Shown here piece by piece: positions 1 to 8,567 of a stretch of 42,469 nucleotides of DNA (position 1 is its first letter; every line of letters starts with the position of its first letter). The stretch comes from Nitrospirota bacterium (lineage in GTDB: Bacteria > Nitrospirota > Thermodesulfovibrionia > SZUA-242): assembly GCA_003235715.1 (NCBI GenBank), contig QJVM01000261.1, forward strand, positions 1 to 42,469, written 5' to 3'. Both the position numbers and the translations under genes were made by a program. The notes beneath the pieces are model-generated. The model saw only the letters and a program-made list of their open reading frames with translations. It searched no databases and was not told the origin of the DNA.

Positions 1-3000
1 ATATCGGCCTCTTCCATGGTTCGCTTGTTGTGCGTGATGGTGATGAACTGGGTGTTCTCGGCCATTCCCCTCAGCATATTTCCGAATCGGTCGGTGTTGG
101 ACTCGTCCAGAGGCGCATCCACTTCGTCGAGAACACACAGCGGGGAGGGCTTGATGAGGAAGCCTGCGAAAAGGATGGATATGGCGGTAAGCGCTTTCTC
201 GCCGCCGGAAAGCAGGGTGATGTTCTGAAGCTTCTTTCCGGGAGGCTGGACAATGATGTCCAGGCCGGCCTCGAGGATGCTTTCCTCCCCCACGAGTACA
301 AGGTCAGCCCGCCCGCCCCCGAACAGGACCTTGAACATCTTCTGAAATTCCTCCCGAAGCCTTTCGTAGGCCTCCCGGAGCCGTTCCCGGGTGGTCCGGT
401 TGATCTTGGATATGGCTTCCTGCAGGCTGCTGATGGACTGATTGAGGTCCTCCTGCTGCCTGAGAAGAAATTCGTACCGCTCCGACAGTTCCTTGTGTTC
501 TTCGAGGGAGCCCAGGCTGATGGGTCCCATGGCAACCATCTTCTCGCGCAATTCATGGAGCCGATCAGCCGCCCCTTCCGGAACTTCGGAGGGTTCCACG
601 TCCTTGAGTTCCAGACCATAGTTGTTGAAGATGTTCCGGCAGAGGTTCTCAAGCTTGAGGTCCACCTGGGCCAGGGCGATTTCGAGTTCGCCCTTTCGTT
701 CCCTCAGACGGTCGACTTCCGCGCGCAGTTTTCGGGCCGTATCCTCAAGTTCCCGCATCTCCAGGAGGGCATCATTGTAGGCGGATTTCCGCTGGTTGTT
801 CAGATCAGTGAGTTCCTTGACCTGTTTCACCATCTCTGACATCTGGGTCCGGCGGGCTTCCATCTCCTCCGTCGTCCGCAAGACGGACGACTCCATCTCC
901 GCCCGCTGGTTCCTGAGAGACTCCTGCTGCCCCCGGTTTTCCTCAAGGCTGACCTTCAGCCGTTCTCCCTCCCGGACAAGATTCTCCAAGGCCGTCCGCC
1001 GACCGTTGTAGTCCACCCGGCGCTCCGTGGTCTCGTTGCGGAGCTCTTCGATGGCGGTCCGGTTCTCCAGGATGACCCTTTGAAGGTTCCGAATGTCCTC
1101 TTCACACGTCCTTTTCTTTTCTTCCACGGTAGCGGCCAGACCGGTCTTTTCAAGGATCAGTCCCTCCAGCCGCAGGTGCTCGTCTGAGGCGTGCTTTCGC
1201 TCGGCGTGCATGGTGGTGAGCCGTTGTTTTCCCTGCTCGTAGGCTTCCTCGACCATGCTCTGTTCTCGCTGGGCCTGGTCAAAGTCACGTTCCACGCCGC
1301 GACTCTCCAGTTCCGTGGCTTCCAGAGAAGCCTGAAGTCCATCCACCAGCGCACGCGACTCGGCGATCGACGCGGCCAGGGCCTTCACCTTGCCGCCCGC
1401 GAGAACGGCGGCGTCTTCAAGCTCGCGAATCTGTCGCTTCAGACTAAGAAGGCCCTTTTCCGTCCCTCCGGACATGAGACCCGAAGCCTCGACAACCTCT
1501 CCCCTCAGACTTACAAAGGTCAGGTCATTCGCTTCCCAGAGGCGTAGCGCGGTATCCACGGTATCCACAATCACCACGTCCGCGAGTAGATTGCCCACGA
1601 CCTCCCCGTAGGGAGCCCGGGCCTTGACAAGGTCGGCCGCAGGTCCGACCACCCCCGCACCCTGAGGAGAAGCCTTCCGTGAAAGTATCCGCGCCCGGGC
1701 GGGGAGGAAAACACCCCGTCCGTAACCCTTTTCACGGAGGTAATCCAGGGCACGCCGGGCCTCCTGATGGTCGTTCATGATCAGGGACTGGAGCCGCTCT
1801 CCCAATACGGCCTCGATGGCGGCCTCATGTTCAGGACCGACCTCCAGAACATCTGCAATCAGCGATTCAATCCGGAGGTCATGCTCCACTCCTTTTCCCT
1901 GAACCAGTTTACGAACGCCCTCCCGGTAGCCGGTCAGTCCCTGGTCCATTTCCCGGAGAGACGCCAGCCTCGATTCAACGGAGACCAAATTCTCCCTTTC
2001 CCGGTCATGTTCCGTCTCACGGGCAATCAGCTTCTCTTTCCGGCCCCGCAGGTCATTAACAAGGGTTTCCCTTTTCGCGTTCAGGTCCTGGGTTCGGGTG
2101 CGAAGTTCCGCCACGGCGGTCCGCTGTTTATCCAACCGGTTTGCCGATTCCGCCACTTCACGCTCAAGAGCCTCCGCCTCGGCCGATACTCTCGTTTCGT
2201 TTCTCTGCTGGGATTCCTTCTCCCGTGTGAGAGCCGCCAGTTCGTTCCGGATATGGGCCATTTCGTCGGTCGCGGTGTAAATGTCCCGTCTTCGGCTCTC
2301 CAGTGTTTCCTCGTGGTCCTGAAGGTCAGCCTCGGCTTCCCGGACCTTTTCAATCCCCTCCCGGAGCCGTGCGTGGTACTCCTCGACCTCAATCCGAAGG
2401 GTCTCTGCACGTTGTTGAAGTTCTTCGAGTTCCCCGGCGAGACGGGTCCCCTGCCCCTGGTATTCCGATTCCCGCTCCCGGTTTCTGCCGCACCGTTCTT
2501 CCAGGTTGACTTTCTTTGACTCCAGCAGGCGTATCTGGCCGTCATACTCGGTGATCCGCTTTTCCAACGCATAGATATCCTGCTGGACCTTCTCCAGAGC
2601 CTCCTGCTCCTCGGCCAGGGCCAGTTGCCGCTGTTCCACCTCGGTATGGGTACGGCCCAGCTCGGCCGCTCTTTCCGAATCGTGCGACCGAACCTGGTCC
2701 AGTTCGTCCCGGGTCTGAGCACGGGCCAGTGACCACGTTTCGTAATCACGCCTCGAGAGACCAAGCTCCAGCCCCTTTGCCTCTTCCTGCATGACCTTGT
2801 AGCGCTCGGCCTTCTTGGCCAGCCGGTCCAGCGCGTTCAACTGCCTTTTGACCTCTCCGATAATATCCCGGATCCTCTGCAGGTTGTTTTGTGCGGATTC
2901 AAGCTTGGAGACCGCCTCCTGTTTGCGAACCTTGTACTTCACGACCCCGGCCGCCTCTTCGATCAGAAATCGCCGATCGAAGGGCTTGGAGTTCACGATA

Positions 3001-3449
3001 TCCCCCACGCGGCCCTGTTCGAGGATGGCGTACGATTTCAGTTCGAGTCCGGTATCCAGAAAGATCTCGCGGATATCCCGGAGACGACAGAGTCCGTTAT
3101 TGATCAGGTATTCGCTCTCCCCGGAGCGGAAAAGACGACGGGTGACCCGCACCTCGTCCACGGGCATTCCTGAGGGAAGTTCCCGGTTCACGCCGGAAAG
3201 GACGATGGAGACCTCGGCCATCCCCTTTTGCTTGCGGCTCTCCGTACCGTTGAAAATGACCTCCTCCATCTTGTCACCCCGGAGGTTCTTGGCGCTCTGC
3301 TCACCGAGCACCCATCGGATGGCGTCCACAATATTGCTCTTGCCGCACCCATTGGGACCCAGAACCGCCGTGATCCCGGGGTGCATCTCAAGGACAGTCT
3401 TGTCCACAAACGATTTGAAGCCGTTCAGTTCGATCTGCTTGATACGCAT
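1..3449 (-). CDS. smc: Chromosome segregation ATPase SMC (C-terminus cut by window edge)
   Basis: SMC is the long coiled-coil ATPase of bacterial condensin; it compacts and helps segregate the nucleoid with ScpA and ScpB. The reading frame is open from the ATG at 3449 to the left edge (about 1149 residues), so only roughly the last 25-40 residues are missing. The N-terminal head has the start MRIKQIELNGFKSF and Walker A GPNGCGKSN followed by VDAIRWVLGEQ. Long heptad-rich arms flank a central hinge. The C-terminal head has the ABC signature LSGGEKALTA (near 190-220) and the Walker B/D-loop LDEVDAPLDESNT (near 100-140), then FITITHNKRTMEEADI at the edge. It is probably the last gene of the rnj-to-smc transcript; the 146 bases upstream show no convincing promoter. 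Identification is very secure. Confidence 0.98.
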   Translation of the reverse strand, partial: MRIKQIELNGFKSFVDKTVLEMHPGITAVLGPNGCGKSNIVDAIRWVLGEQSAKNLRGDKMEEVIFNGTESRKQKGMAEVSIVLSGVNRELPSGMPVDEVRVTRRLFRSGESEYLINNGLCRLRDIREIFLDTGLELKSYAILEQGRVGDIVNSKPFDRRFLIEEAAGVVKYKVRKQEAVSKLESAQNNLQRIRDIIGEVKRQLNALDRLAKKAERYKVMQEEAKGLELGLSRRDYETWSLARAQTRDELDQVRSHDSERAAELGRTHTEVEQRQLALAEEQEALEKVQQDIYALEKRITEYDGQIRLLESKKVNLEERCGRNRERESEYQGQGTRLAGELEELQQRAETLRIEVEEYHARLREGIEKVREAEADLQDHEETLESRRRDIYTATDEMAHIRNELAALTREKESQQRNETRVSAEAEALEREVAESANRLDKQRTAVAELRTRTQDLNAKRETLVNDLRGRKEKLIARETEHDRERENLVSVESRLASLREMDQGLTGYREGVRKLVQGKGVEHDLRIESLIADVLEVGPEHEAAIEAVLGERLQSLIMNDHQEARRALDYLREKGYGRGVFLPARARILSRKASPQGAGVVGPAADLVKARAPYGEVVGNLLADVVIVDTVDTALRLWEANDLTFVSLRGEVVEASGLMSGGTEKGLLSLKRQIRELEDAAVLAGGKVKALAASIAESRALVDGLQASLEATELESRGVERDFDQAQREQSMVEEAYEQGKQRLTTMHAERKHASDEHLRLEGLILEKTGLAATVEEKKRTCEEDIRNLQRVILENRTAIEELRNETTERRVDYNGRRTALENLVREGERLKVSLEENRGQQESLRNQRAEMESSVLRTTEEMEARRTQMSEMVKQVKELTDLNNQRKSAYNDALLEMRELEDTARKLRAEVDRLRERKGELEIALAQVDLKLENLCRNIFNNYGLELKDVEPSEVPEGAADRLHELREKMVAMGPISLGSLEEHKELSERYEFLLRQQEDLNQSISSLQEAISKINRTTRERLREAYERLREEFQKMFKVLFGGGRADLVLVGEESILEAGLDIIVQPPGKKLQNITLLSGGEKALTAISILFAGFLIKPSPLCVLDEVDAPLDESNTDRFGNMLRGMAENTQFITITHNKRTMEEAD

Positions 3450-3595
3450 AATCCGTTGGAATTTTTCTCAGATTTCTCCCGAATCGGACACCACCCGGTT
3501 GACCGGGTAGCCGCAGGGAGGGTCAATGGAAGGGGCATTGTAACACACTCGCCAGCCGGGTCGCGTTGCGCCCGTCGGCTTATTGAGGAAAAGCG

Positions 3596-3886
3596 TCAAT
3601 ATCTAATCTGGAACCCTGAAAACGCTTTTGAAACAGGGACTTTTGTGGTTCGCACGTCCCGGACCACAGCACCCGGGGGGCCCTGCCAGCACCAGGTTAT
3701 CAGCCGCTCAAGTGAATCCTCCTGGCCTTCGGCACGGATCTCGACGCTGCCGTCAGAAAGGTTCCGCACCCACCCGCCCAGGCCGAGCGACAAAGCCGTG
3801 GACTGGGTGCTGGCCCTGTAGAAGACCCCCTGGACCCTGCCTTCGACAATGATATGCACCCCGGCGACACTATCCCTCAGCGTCAT
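3596..3886 (-). CDS. acyP: Acylphosphatase
   Basis: Small cytoplasmic enzyme hydrolysing carboxyl-phosphate bonds such as acetyl phosphate or 1,3-bisphosphoglycerate. At 96 residues it is near the family's usual 90-100. The diagnostic phosphate-binding loop GRVQGVFYRAS lies near residues 17-27, with the catalytic Arg in FYR. The second motif GWVRNLSDGSVEI follows with its conserved Asn, and the C-terminus ends FSGFQIRY as in typical members. About ten residues before the usual start make the ATG at 3886 slightly generous, but there is no better in-frame ATG closer to the domain. It sits between the yibQ-like gene and smc on the same strand with short gaps, so it is probably co-transcribed. 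Its link to these neighbours is not obvious. Confidence 0.95.
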   Translation of the reverse strand: MTLRDSVAGVHIIVEGRVQGVFYRASTQSTALSLGLGGWVRNLSDGSVEIRAEGQEDSLERLITWCWQGPPGAVVRDVRTTKVPVSKAFSGFQIRY

Positions 3887-3954
3887 ACAACCTCCCCTGG
3901 AGAAGGCGAATGAGCACCGGACACTTCCGGAAAGTTCCGCCTCCGGTCGCGGCC

Positions 3955-4887
3955 TCAGGCATCGGGGTCTCCGGAATAAAGTTCAGAGAGTCGCACCAGA
4001 CGGAACCCGTCTCTTCCAAGCTCGGGAAGACGGGCGGCCAGAAAATCGATGCTTTCCGTTCGACCATGGGCAATAAGGACGGCATATCCGCGGGTCCGCG
4101 CCTCCCCGATAAACCGGTCCCACATTCCGGCCATGTAGTCGTGGTCGGATTCATTGTCAAGAAAAACGTCTCTTTCAAAGAACGGAAGGCCCTCAACCCG
4201 GGCCAACTTTTTCCCCACAGTCTGGGCGCTGGTTCGGCTGTCGAGAAAATAAAGACCTCGTTCCCGGAGGACCTGGAATACGACACCGAGAGCCCTTTCA
4301 TCCTCAGTCAGGGCTGACCCCATGTGATTGTTCATGCCGGCCACGACCGCATAGGCATCGAGATTCTTGGCGAGGGTTTCGCGGATTTCCCGGTCGGACA
4401 TCCTGAGGTAGAGCATACCGGGCATTCCCGAGCCCTCCTCATGGTGGGCCTCCATGGGTTGATGCAGAATGGCTTCTGCGCCGGTTTCAGAGGCCCGTTG
4501 CAAGATTTCTTCCGAATGAATCTGCCATGGAATCACCGCAAGGGTTAGGTGGCGGTCAAGATCGAGAAGTCGTTCAGCGTGTTTCAGATTGGGACCGAGG
4601 TCATCAATCACGATGGCCACACGTCCCTCCTGAGTCTCAGGCTTTCGGCGTTTCTTCGGCGAAAGGGCTTTTTCATGCCGGCCTGTTGTCTTTTGCCAGG
4701 AGTCATCCAGGTATTGCCCCGCCGTCCCGGTCGTTCGCTTGTTCGCGCGGGACTGGGTATAACGCAGACCGACCACAAAGCCGCTGCCAAGAATCAGGCA
4801 CAGCACGGTAACGAGCAATACGGTTCGTCGCCGGGACAAGGCCCTCGCGCGGCGACGTCTCTTACGGAGGAAGCCCTTTCGCCCCAA
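3955..4887 (-). CDS. YibQ-like divergent polysaccharide deacetylase
   Basis: Member of the divergent polysaccharide deacetylase family (YibQ/DUF610), a NodB-like fold usually found in the periplasm. The substrate is not known; a role in envelope glycan modification is inferred from the fold. The 310-residue protein starts with a very basic stretch (residues 3-21) followed by one hydrophobic segment (about 22-42), so it is probably anchored with its catalytic domain outside the inner membrane. The domain begins RVAIVIDDLG near residue 90, where the Asp pair matches the metal-binding region. It continues with AVIPW, ILHQPME and GMNNHMGS, and near the C-terminus YAVLIAHGRTESI. It lies 79 bases downstream of lolA, in line with an envelope-biogenesis cluster. 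Confidence 0.9.
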   Translation of the reverse strand: MGRKGFLRKRRRRARALSRRRTVLLVTVLCLILGSGFVVGLRYTQSRANKRTTGTAGQYLDDSWQKTTGRHEKALSPKKRRKPETQEGRVAIVIDDLGPNLKHAERLLDLDRHLTLAVIPWQIHSEEILQRASETGAEAILHQPMEAHHEEGSGMPGMLYLRMSDREIRETLAKNLDAYAVVAGMNNHMGSALTEDERALGVVFQVLRERGLYFLDSRTSAQTVGKKLARVEGLPFFERDVFLDNESDHDYMAGMWDRFIGEARTRGYAVLIAHGRTESIDFLAARLPELGRDGFRLVRLSELYSGDPDA

Positions 4888-4966
4888 ACTCAGCTTCCCT
4901 GCCTTTCATGGAAAGTCGAGCTTTGTTCCGGCCCTTCGCACGAGAACACCGGACGGGGGGCCGTCG

Positions 4967-5629
4967 TCATGGCTTCGGCCGGGCCGCCTTCTGCGGGAGA
5001 AGCGAGGAGGGGGTGAAAACGTCGGCCGGCAGACCCTGGTTGACACGAACTTTCAAAAACTCAAAGGTATTCTCGTTTCCATAGACATCCGTGACCTTCA
5101 GCGACCGTATGGGAAAGTCCCCTTTCTGAATCTTCAGGGCAAGTTCCTTCATAAACCCGCCGCCTTCAAGCGGAACCAACACCAGAACCTCGGGCGAAGA
5201 AACCGAAACGCGAAACTCCTTGTCCATGGCATCAAGTCCGGAAAGTACGGCCAGGGGCGTCTTCCCGTAAGCTTTCTCGTCGTACCGCGACGGCCAGACC
5301 TCGGTGCTTCCTTCCTGCCAGAGAAACATCTCCGATCCCAGGATTAGAGCCGACTGTCTGGACGGTTCCACATAATCCCAGCGTACGCCGTCGGGCCGCC
5401 TGATGAAGAAACGGCCTGAAGCCCGCTGTTCCTGTTCCAGTTCCTTGATCAGGCTGACCTGTACGAAGTCCCCCTCGATCTCACGGATTTGGGCATAGGC
5501 CGATTCCACGATCTTCTTCGGATCCGTCTCGGCCGGCGATTCTGCAGGAGACATGAGCCCCAACAGGGCCGTGCTGAGAAGGATACCTGCTAACAGAGCC
5601 CAAACGGGCCGGTTCCGTCTTCTGCTCAT
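4967..5629 (-). CDS. lolA: Outer-membrane lipoprotein carrier protein LolA
   Basis: LolA is the periplasmic chaperone that takes lipoproteins released by the LolCDE ABC transporter and passes them to the outer membrane. The product has 220 residues. It has a signal peptide (basic MSRRRNRP, hydrophobic segment about 9-27, likely cleavage before or around AESPAETDP). The mature part carries typical family signatures: DFVQ, ASGRFFIRRPDGVRWDY, SEMFLW and TPLAVLSG, and ends in an alternating strand region that closes the half-barrel. Its ATG overlaps the ftsK stop codon (ATGA), which implies translational coupling; ftsK-lolA is a well-known gene pair in proteobacteria. Its partners, a LolC/E permease and LolD, are encoded at 30154-32381. 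Confidence 0.95.
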   Translation of the reverse strand: MSRRRNRPVWALLAGILLSTALLGLMSPAESPAETDPKKIVESAYAQIREIEGDFVQVSLIKELEQEQRASGRFFIRRPDGVRWDYVEPSRQSALILGSEMFLWQEGSTEVWPSRYDEKAYGKTPLAVLSGLDAMDKEFRVSVSSPEVLVLVPLEGGGFMKELALKIQKGDFPIRSLKVTDVYGNENTFEFLKVRVNQGLPADVFTPSSLLPQKAARPKP

Positions 5630-7773
5630 AAGATGTCCCGGGGTTTCCCGGCCTCCTTGGGGGGCCCGACAATCCCGTCTTCCTCCATCAGGTCCATGAT
5701 ACGGGCCGCCCGGTTGTAACCAATTTTCAATCGACGCTGAATATACGAGATAGAGGCCTGTCCCGTGGACCGAACCACCTCCACGGCCCTTCCGTAAAGC
5801 ACGTCCCGGTCGCCCTCCATGGCCTCGTCCTCCGCCGCCGCGTCTTCAGTGGCGATGCTCTCGAATTCGGAATAACTCGGCTGTCCCTGACTCCGGATGA
5901 ACTGGGTCACGCGAGCGATTTCATCCTCATCGGCATACGCGCCGTGTATGCGGACCAGTCTTGAACCCGGGGACATCAGCAGCATATCGCCTCGGCCAAT
6001 AAGCTGCTCCGCACCATTGGCGTCCAGAATCGTACGGGAGTCCACCTTCGAACTGACCTGGAAGGAGATACGAGCCGGGAAGTTTGCCTTGATCACCCCG
6101 GTGAGAACATCTACCGAGGGTCTCTGCGTGGCCAGGATAAGATGTATTCCGGCAGCCCGGGCCATCTGGGCCAGACGTGCGATGGAATCTTCCACCTCCC
6201 GCCCGGAGGTCAGCATGAGGTCGGCCAGCTCATCGATCACGACCACGATGTAGGGAAGTTGCTCCTCCTCCACCTCTACTGATGCATTATAGGCATCGAT
6301 ATTGCGCACTCCGCGCTCGGCCAGCAGACGATAACGGCTCTCCATCTCGAAGACCAGTTTCCGGAGGGCACCGGAGGCTTCGCGGGGGATGGTGATCACA
6401 GGAGCAAAAAGGTGCGGAATATCCCGGTAAGCGGAGAGTTCGAGCATCTTCGGGTCAATCATCACCATGCGGAGATCCTTGGGCGTCGCCTTGTAAAGCA
6501 GGCTGAGGATCATGGCGTTGACGGCCACGCTCTTTCCTGACCCGGTGGCCCCGGCCACCAGAAGGTGGGGCATACGGGAAAGATCCGCCACCATCGGCTT
6601 TCCAAAAATATCCTTTCCAAGAGCCAGGGTAAGCAGGGAGCGGCGATCAATGAACTCCCGTGAGGCAATAATCTCCTTCAGGTAGACCGTCTCCCGGATG
6701 TGGTTTGGAATCTCGATGCCAATGGCCGCCTTCCCGGAAAGCGTGGTCACGCGTATCCGCTCCACCTTCATGGACATGGCAAGGTCTTCGGCCAGCGAGA
6801 CCACCTTGTTGATCTTTACCCCGGGAGCCGGTTCAAACTCATACATGCTGACAATGGGGCCCGGCTGCACGCGGGCCACGCGTCCTTCCACCCCGTAATC
6901 GGTCAGCTTCCGCTCCAGTTCCTTCGCACCGGCCGCCAGGTCTTCCTGTGAGGGCCTTGGACGGTCCGAAGGGGGATCCGTCAGAAAAGCCGTCGATGGC
7001 AAGCGGTATTCGCCGTCGCCGTGGCGGCCAAAGAGGACAGGCTGCTCACGCGAGAGATGCAAGGCGGGGGGTGGGGGTTCCTCTTCTAGAAAATCAATGG
7101 GCAGGTCGAGCGGGTCAGGGCTACCCACGACAGGCTCCTTTTTGGCCGGAAACTCGCTCGCTGCTGAACGATCATTCCCCTCCAGAATGCCCGTCTGCCG
7201 GCGGCGGAACCTGAAACGCCCATACTGTTCCGACAGGCGGTCCAGCCGCCCCCGGACCGCGCGTGACAGGTCCATCAGGGAAAGGGGGACCACCACCATG
7301 GCGGACACGACCAGAGAACCCAGGCAGAAGATGTACGTCCCTGCATCCGAAAGGAGACGCCTCATGGTCAGGGAAAGCTGGTGACCCACCAGCCCTCCGG
7401 CATCCAGCCCTTGAAAGCCTATGCCGGCGTGCCTCCCGATGAGACTGAGCAGGAGGCAAAAAGAGAGCGAGAACGTGCTCAGGGCCACCACCTTGAGGGC
7501 CGGGTACGAACGCTCCCGACCGAGAAAGCGGCGAGCGGAATAGATGCCCAGATAAAGGGGGATCAGGTAGGAGGTGAATCCAAGAAACTGAAGGAGCGTA
7601 TCCGAGATCCATGCCCCCACGGGACCGGTCACGTTGGCCACCGGCGACCCCTCCTTGACCTCCACGAAGGGCGAGGGGTCCCAAGGCTGGTGGGACACAA
7701 GGGCAACCACGATAAAGAGACCGACCAGGAAGGAAACGACAGCAAAAATCTCGTCCGTCAACCGCGAAGACAT
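5626..7773 (-). CDS. ftsK: DNA translocase FtsK
   Basis: FtsK is a hexameric, membrane-anchored motor that pumps chromosomal DNA through the division septum and activates dimer resolution. The 715-residue protein has four hydrophobic segments near residues 10-30, 55-78, 93-112 and 145-166. A short Pro/Glu-rich linker (about 190-280) follows. The alpha/beta motor domain has Walker A GATGSGKS at 408-415, Walker B IDELADLML and the sensor region ILATQRPSVDVLTG. The C-terminal gamma winged helix begins LYGRAVEVVRSTGQAS and ends near residue 712. The linker is much shorter than in Escherichia coli FtsK, as in many deltaproteobacteria. The ATG at 7773 was chosen because the hydrophobic N-terminus starts there; the frame stays open upstream inside uppP. 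It overlaps uppP by 16 bases and lolA by 4. Confidence 0.96.
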   Translation of the reverse strand: MSSRLTDEIFAVVSFLVGLFIVVALVSHQPWDPSPFVEVKEGSPVANVTGPVGAWISDTLLQFLGFTSYLIPLYLGIYSARRFLGRERSYPALKVVALSTFSLSFCLLLSLIGRHAGIGFQGLDAGGLVGHQLSLTMRRLLSDAGTYIFCLGSLVVSAMVVVPLSLMDLSRAVRGRLDRLSEQYGRFRFRRRQTGILEGNDRSAASEFPAKKEPVVGSPDPLDLPIDFLEEEPPPPALHLSREQPVLFGRHGDGEYRLPSTAFLTDPPSDRPRPSQEDLAAGAKELERKLTDYGVEGRVARVQPGPIVSMYEFEPAPGVKINKVVSLAEDLAMSMKVERIRVTTLSGKAAIGIEIPNHIRETVYLKEIIASREFIDRRSLLTLALGKDIFGKPMVADLSRMPHLLVAGATGSGKSVAVNAMILSLLYKATPKDLRMVMIDPKMLELSAYRDIPHLFAPVITIPREASGALRKLVFEMESRYRLLAERGVRNIDAYNASVEVEEEQLPYIVVVIDELADLMLTSGREVEDSIARLAQMARAAGIHLILATQRPSVDVLTGVIKANFPARISFQVSSKVDSRTILDANGAEQLIGRGDMLLMSPGSRLVRIHGAYADEDEIARVTQFIRSQGQPSYSEFESIATEDAAAEDEAMEGDRDVLYGRAVEVVRSTGQASISYIQRRLKIGYNRAARIMDLMEEDGIVGPPKEAGKPRDIL

Positions 7774-8522
7774 AGGGTTAGTATAATGCCGCCGGCAAGC
7801 AGAAATCGATAATAGACAAAAACAGTTACGGGTTTCTTTCTCAGATAGTTCATGAGAAACCCAAGGGCCGCCAGTCCCGCCAGAAGAGAGCTCAGGAAAC
7901 CCGAAAAGAACAGAGACATGTCCCCGCCCAGGTTCTGAAGAATACTCCGGCTCTCCAGCACAGTGGCCCCAAGAACCGCGGGCGTTGAAAGGAGAAAGGA
8001 AAAACGTGCGGCATCCGGACGACGGTACCCGACAAACATTCCCGCCGCGATGGTGACACCGGATCGTGAAACCCCGGGGATCAGCGCCAGAACCTGTGCG
8101 CCACCAATGAGCAGGGCATCCCGAAAGGTCATGGCCGGAAGATCCTTGCCGGTCTTCACCCGCTCGGCAAGCAGCATCACGCCGCCAAAGAGAACCAGCA
8201 TACCGGCGATGACGTCCATGCGCCTCAGGTGCTCGGCAATCGTGTCCTTGAACAGAACGCCGACGACCCCCACCGGGACCGTTCCAGCGAGGATCTGGAA
8301 AATCAGTTTCCGGCGGTGCCTGAGGATATCCGCCCAATCCTTCCAGAAATATCCCAGAAGCGCGGTGGTCGTGCCGAAGTGAAGGGCGATATCGAAAGTC
8401 AGGGAATTCACGAGACCCGACCAACCGAAGAGCCCCGGAATCAGGACCAGATGGCCCGTACTGCTCACCGGGATGAATTCGGTCAAGCCCTGGACCATCC
8501 CGAGCACAATCGATTCAATCAT
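7758..8522 (-). CDS. uppP: Undecaprenyl-diphosphatase UppP (BacA)
   Basis: Integral inner-membrane phosphatase that converts undecaprenyl diphosphate to the monophosphate, recycling the lipid carrier for peptidoglycan and O-antigen synthesis. Over-expression gives bacitracin resistance in known members. At 254 residues it is close to the usual 255-280. The start MIESIVLGMVQGLTEFIPVSS contains the Glu-rich catalytic motif (E15 region) followed by STGHLVL. The second motif, PGVSRSGVTIAAG, carries the catalytic Arg. Seven to eight hydrophobic segments are visible along the protein. It lies between rnj (45-base gap) and ftsK (16-base overlap) on the same strand, so the genes are very likely one transcript. 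Confidence 0.96.
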   Translation of the reverse strand: MIESIVLGMVQGLTEFIPVSSTGHLVLIPGLFGWSGLVNSLTFDIALHFGTTTALLGYFWKDWADILRHRRKLIFQILAGTVPVGVVGVLFKDTIAEHLRRMDVIAGMLVLFGGVMLLAERVKTGKDLPAMTFRDALLIGGAQVLALIPGVSRSGVTIAAGMFVGYRRPDAARFSFLLSTPAVLGATVLESRSILQNLGGDMSLFFSGFLSSLLAGLAALGFLMNYLRKKPVTVFVYYRFLLAGGIILTLCLRG

Positions 8523-8567
8523 CAGGGAAGGTCCTCCTGCAATCCGCGAACGGCATACCCGGCCTCA

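Noticed and set aside
30..839. 269-codon and other plus-strand ORFs across 1-3510
   Set aside because: All lie antisense to smc, whose heads and coiled coil are continuous on the minus strand.
7774..8424. N-terminal extension of ftsK through most of uppP
   Set aside because: The frame is open by chance opposite the coding phase of uppP; the extension has no membrane or FtsK features, while the ATG at 7773 opens directly into the first membrane helix.
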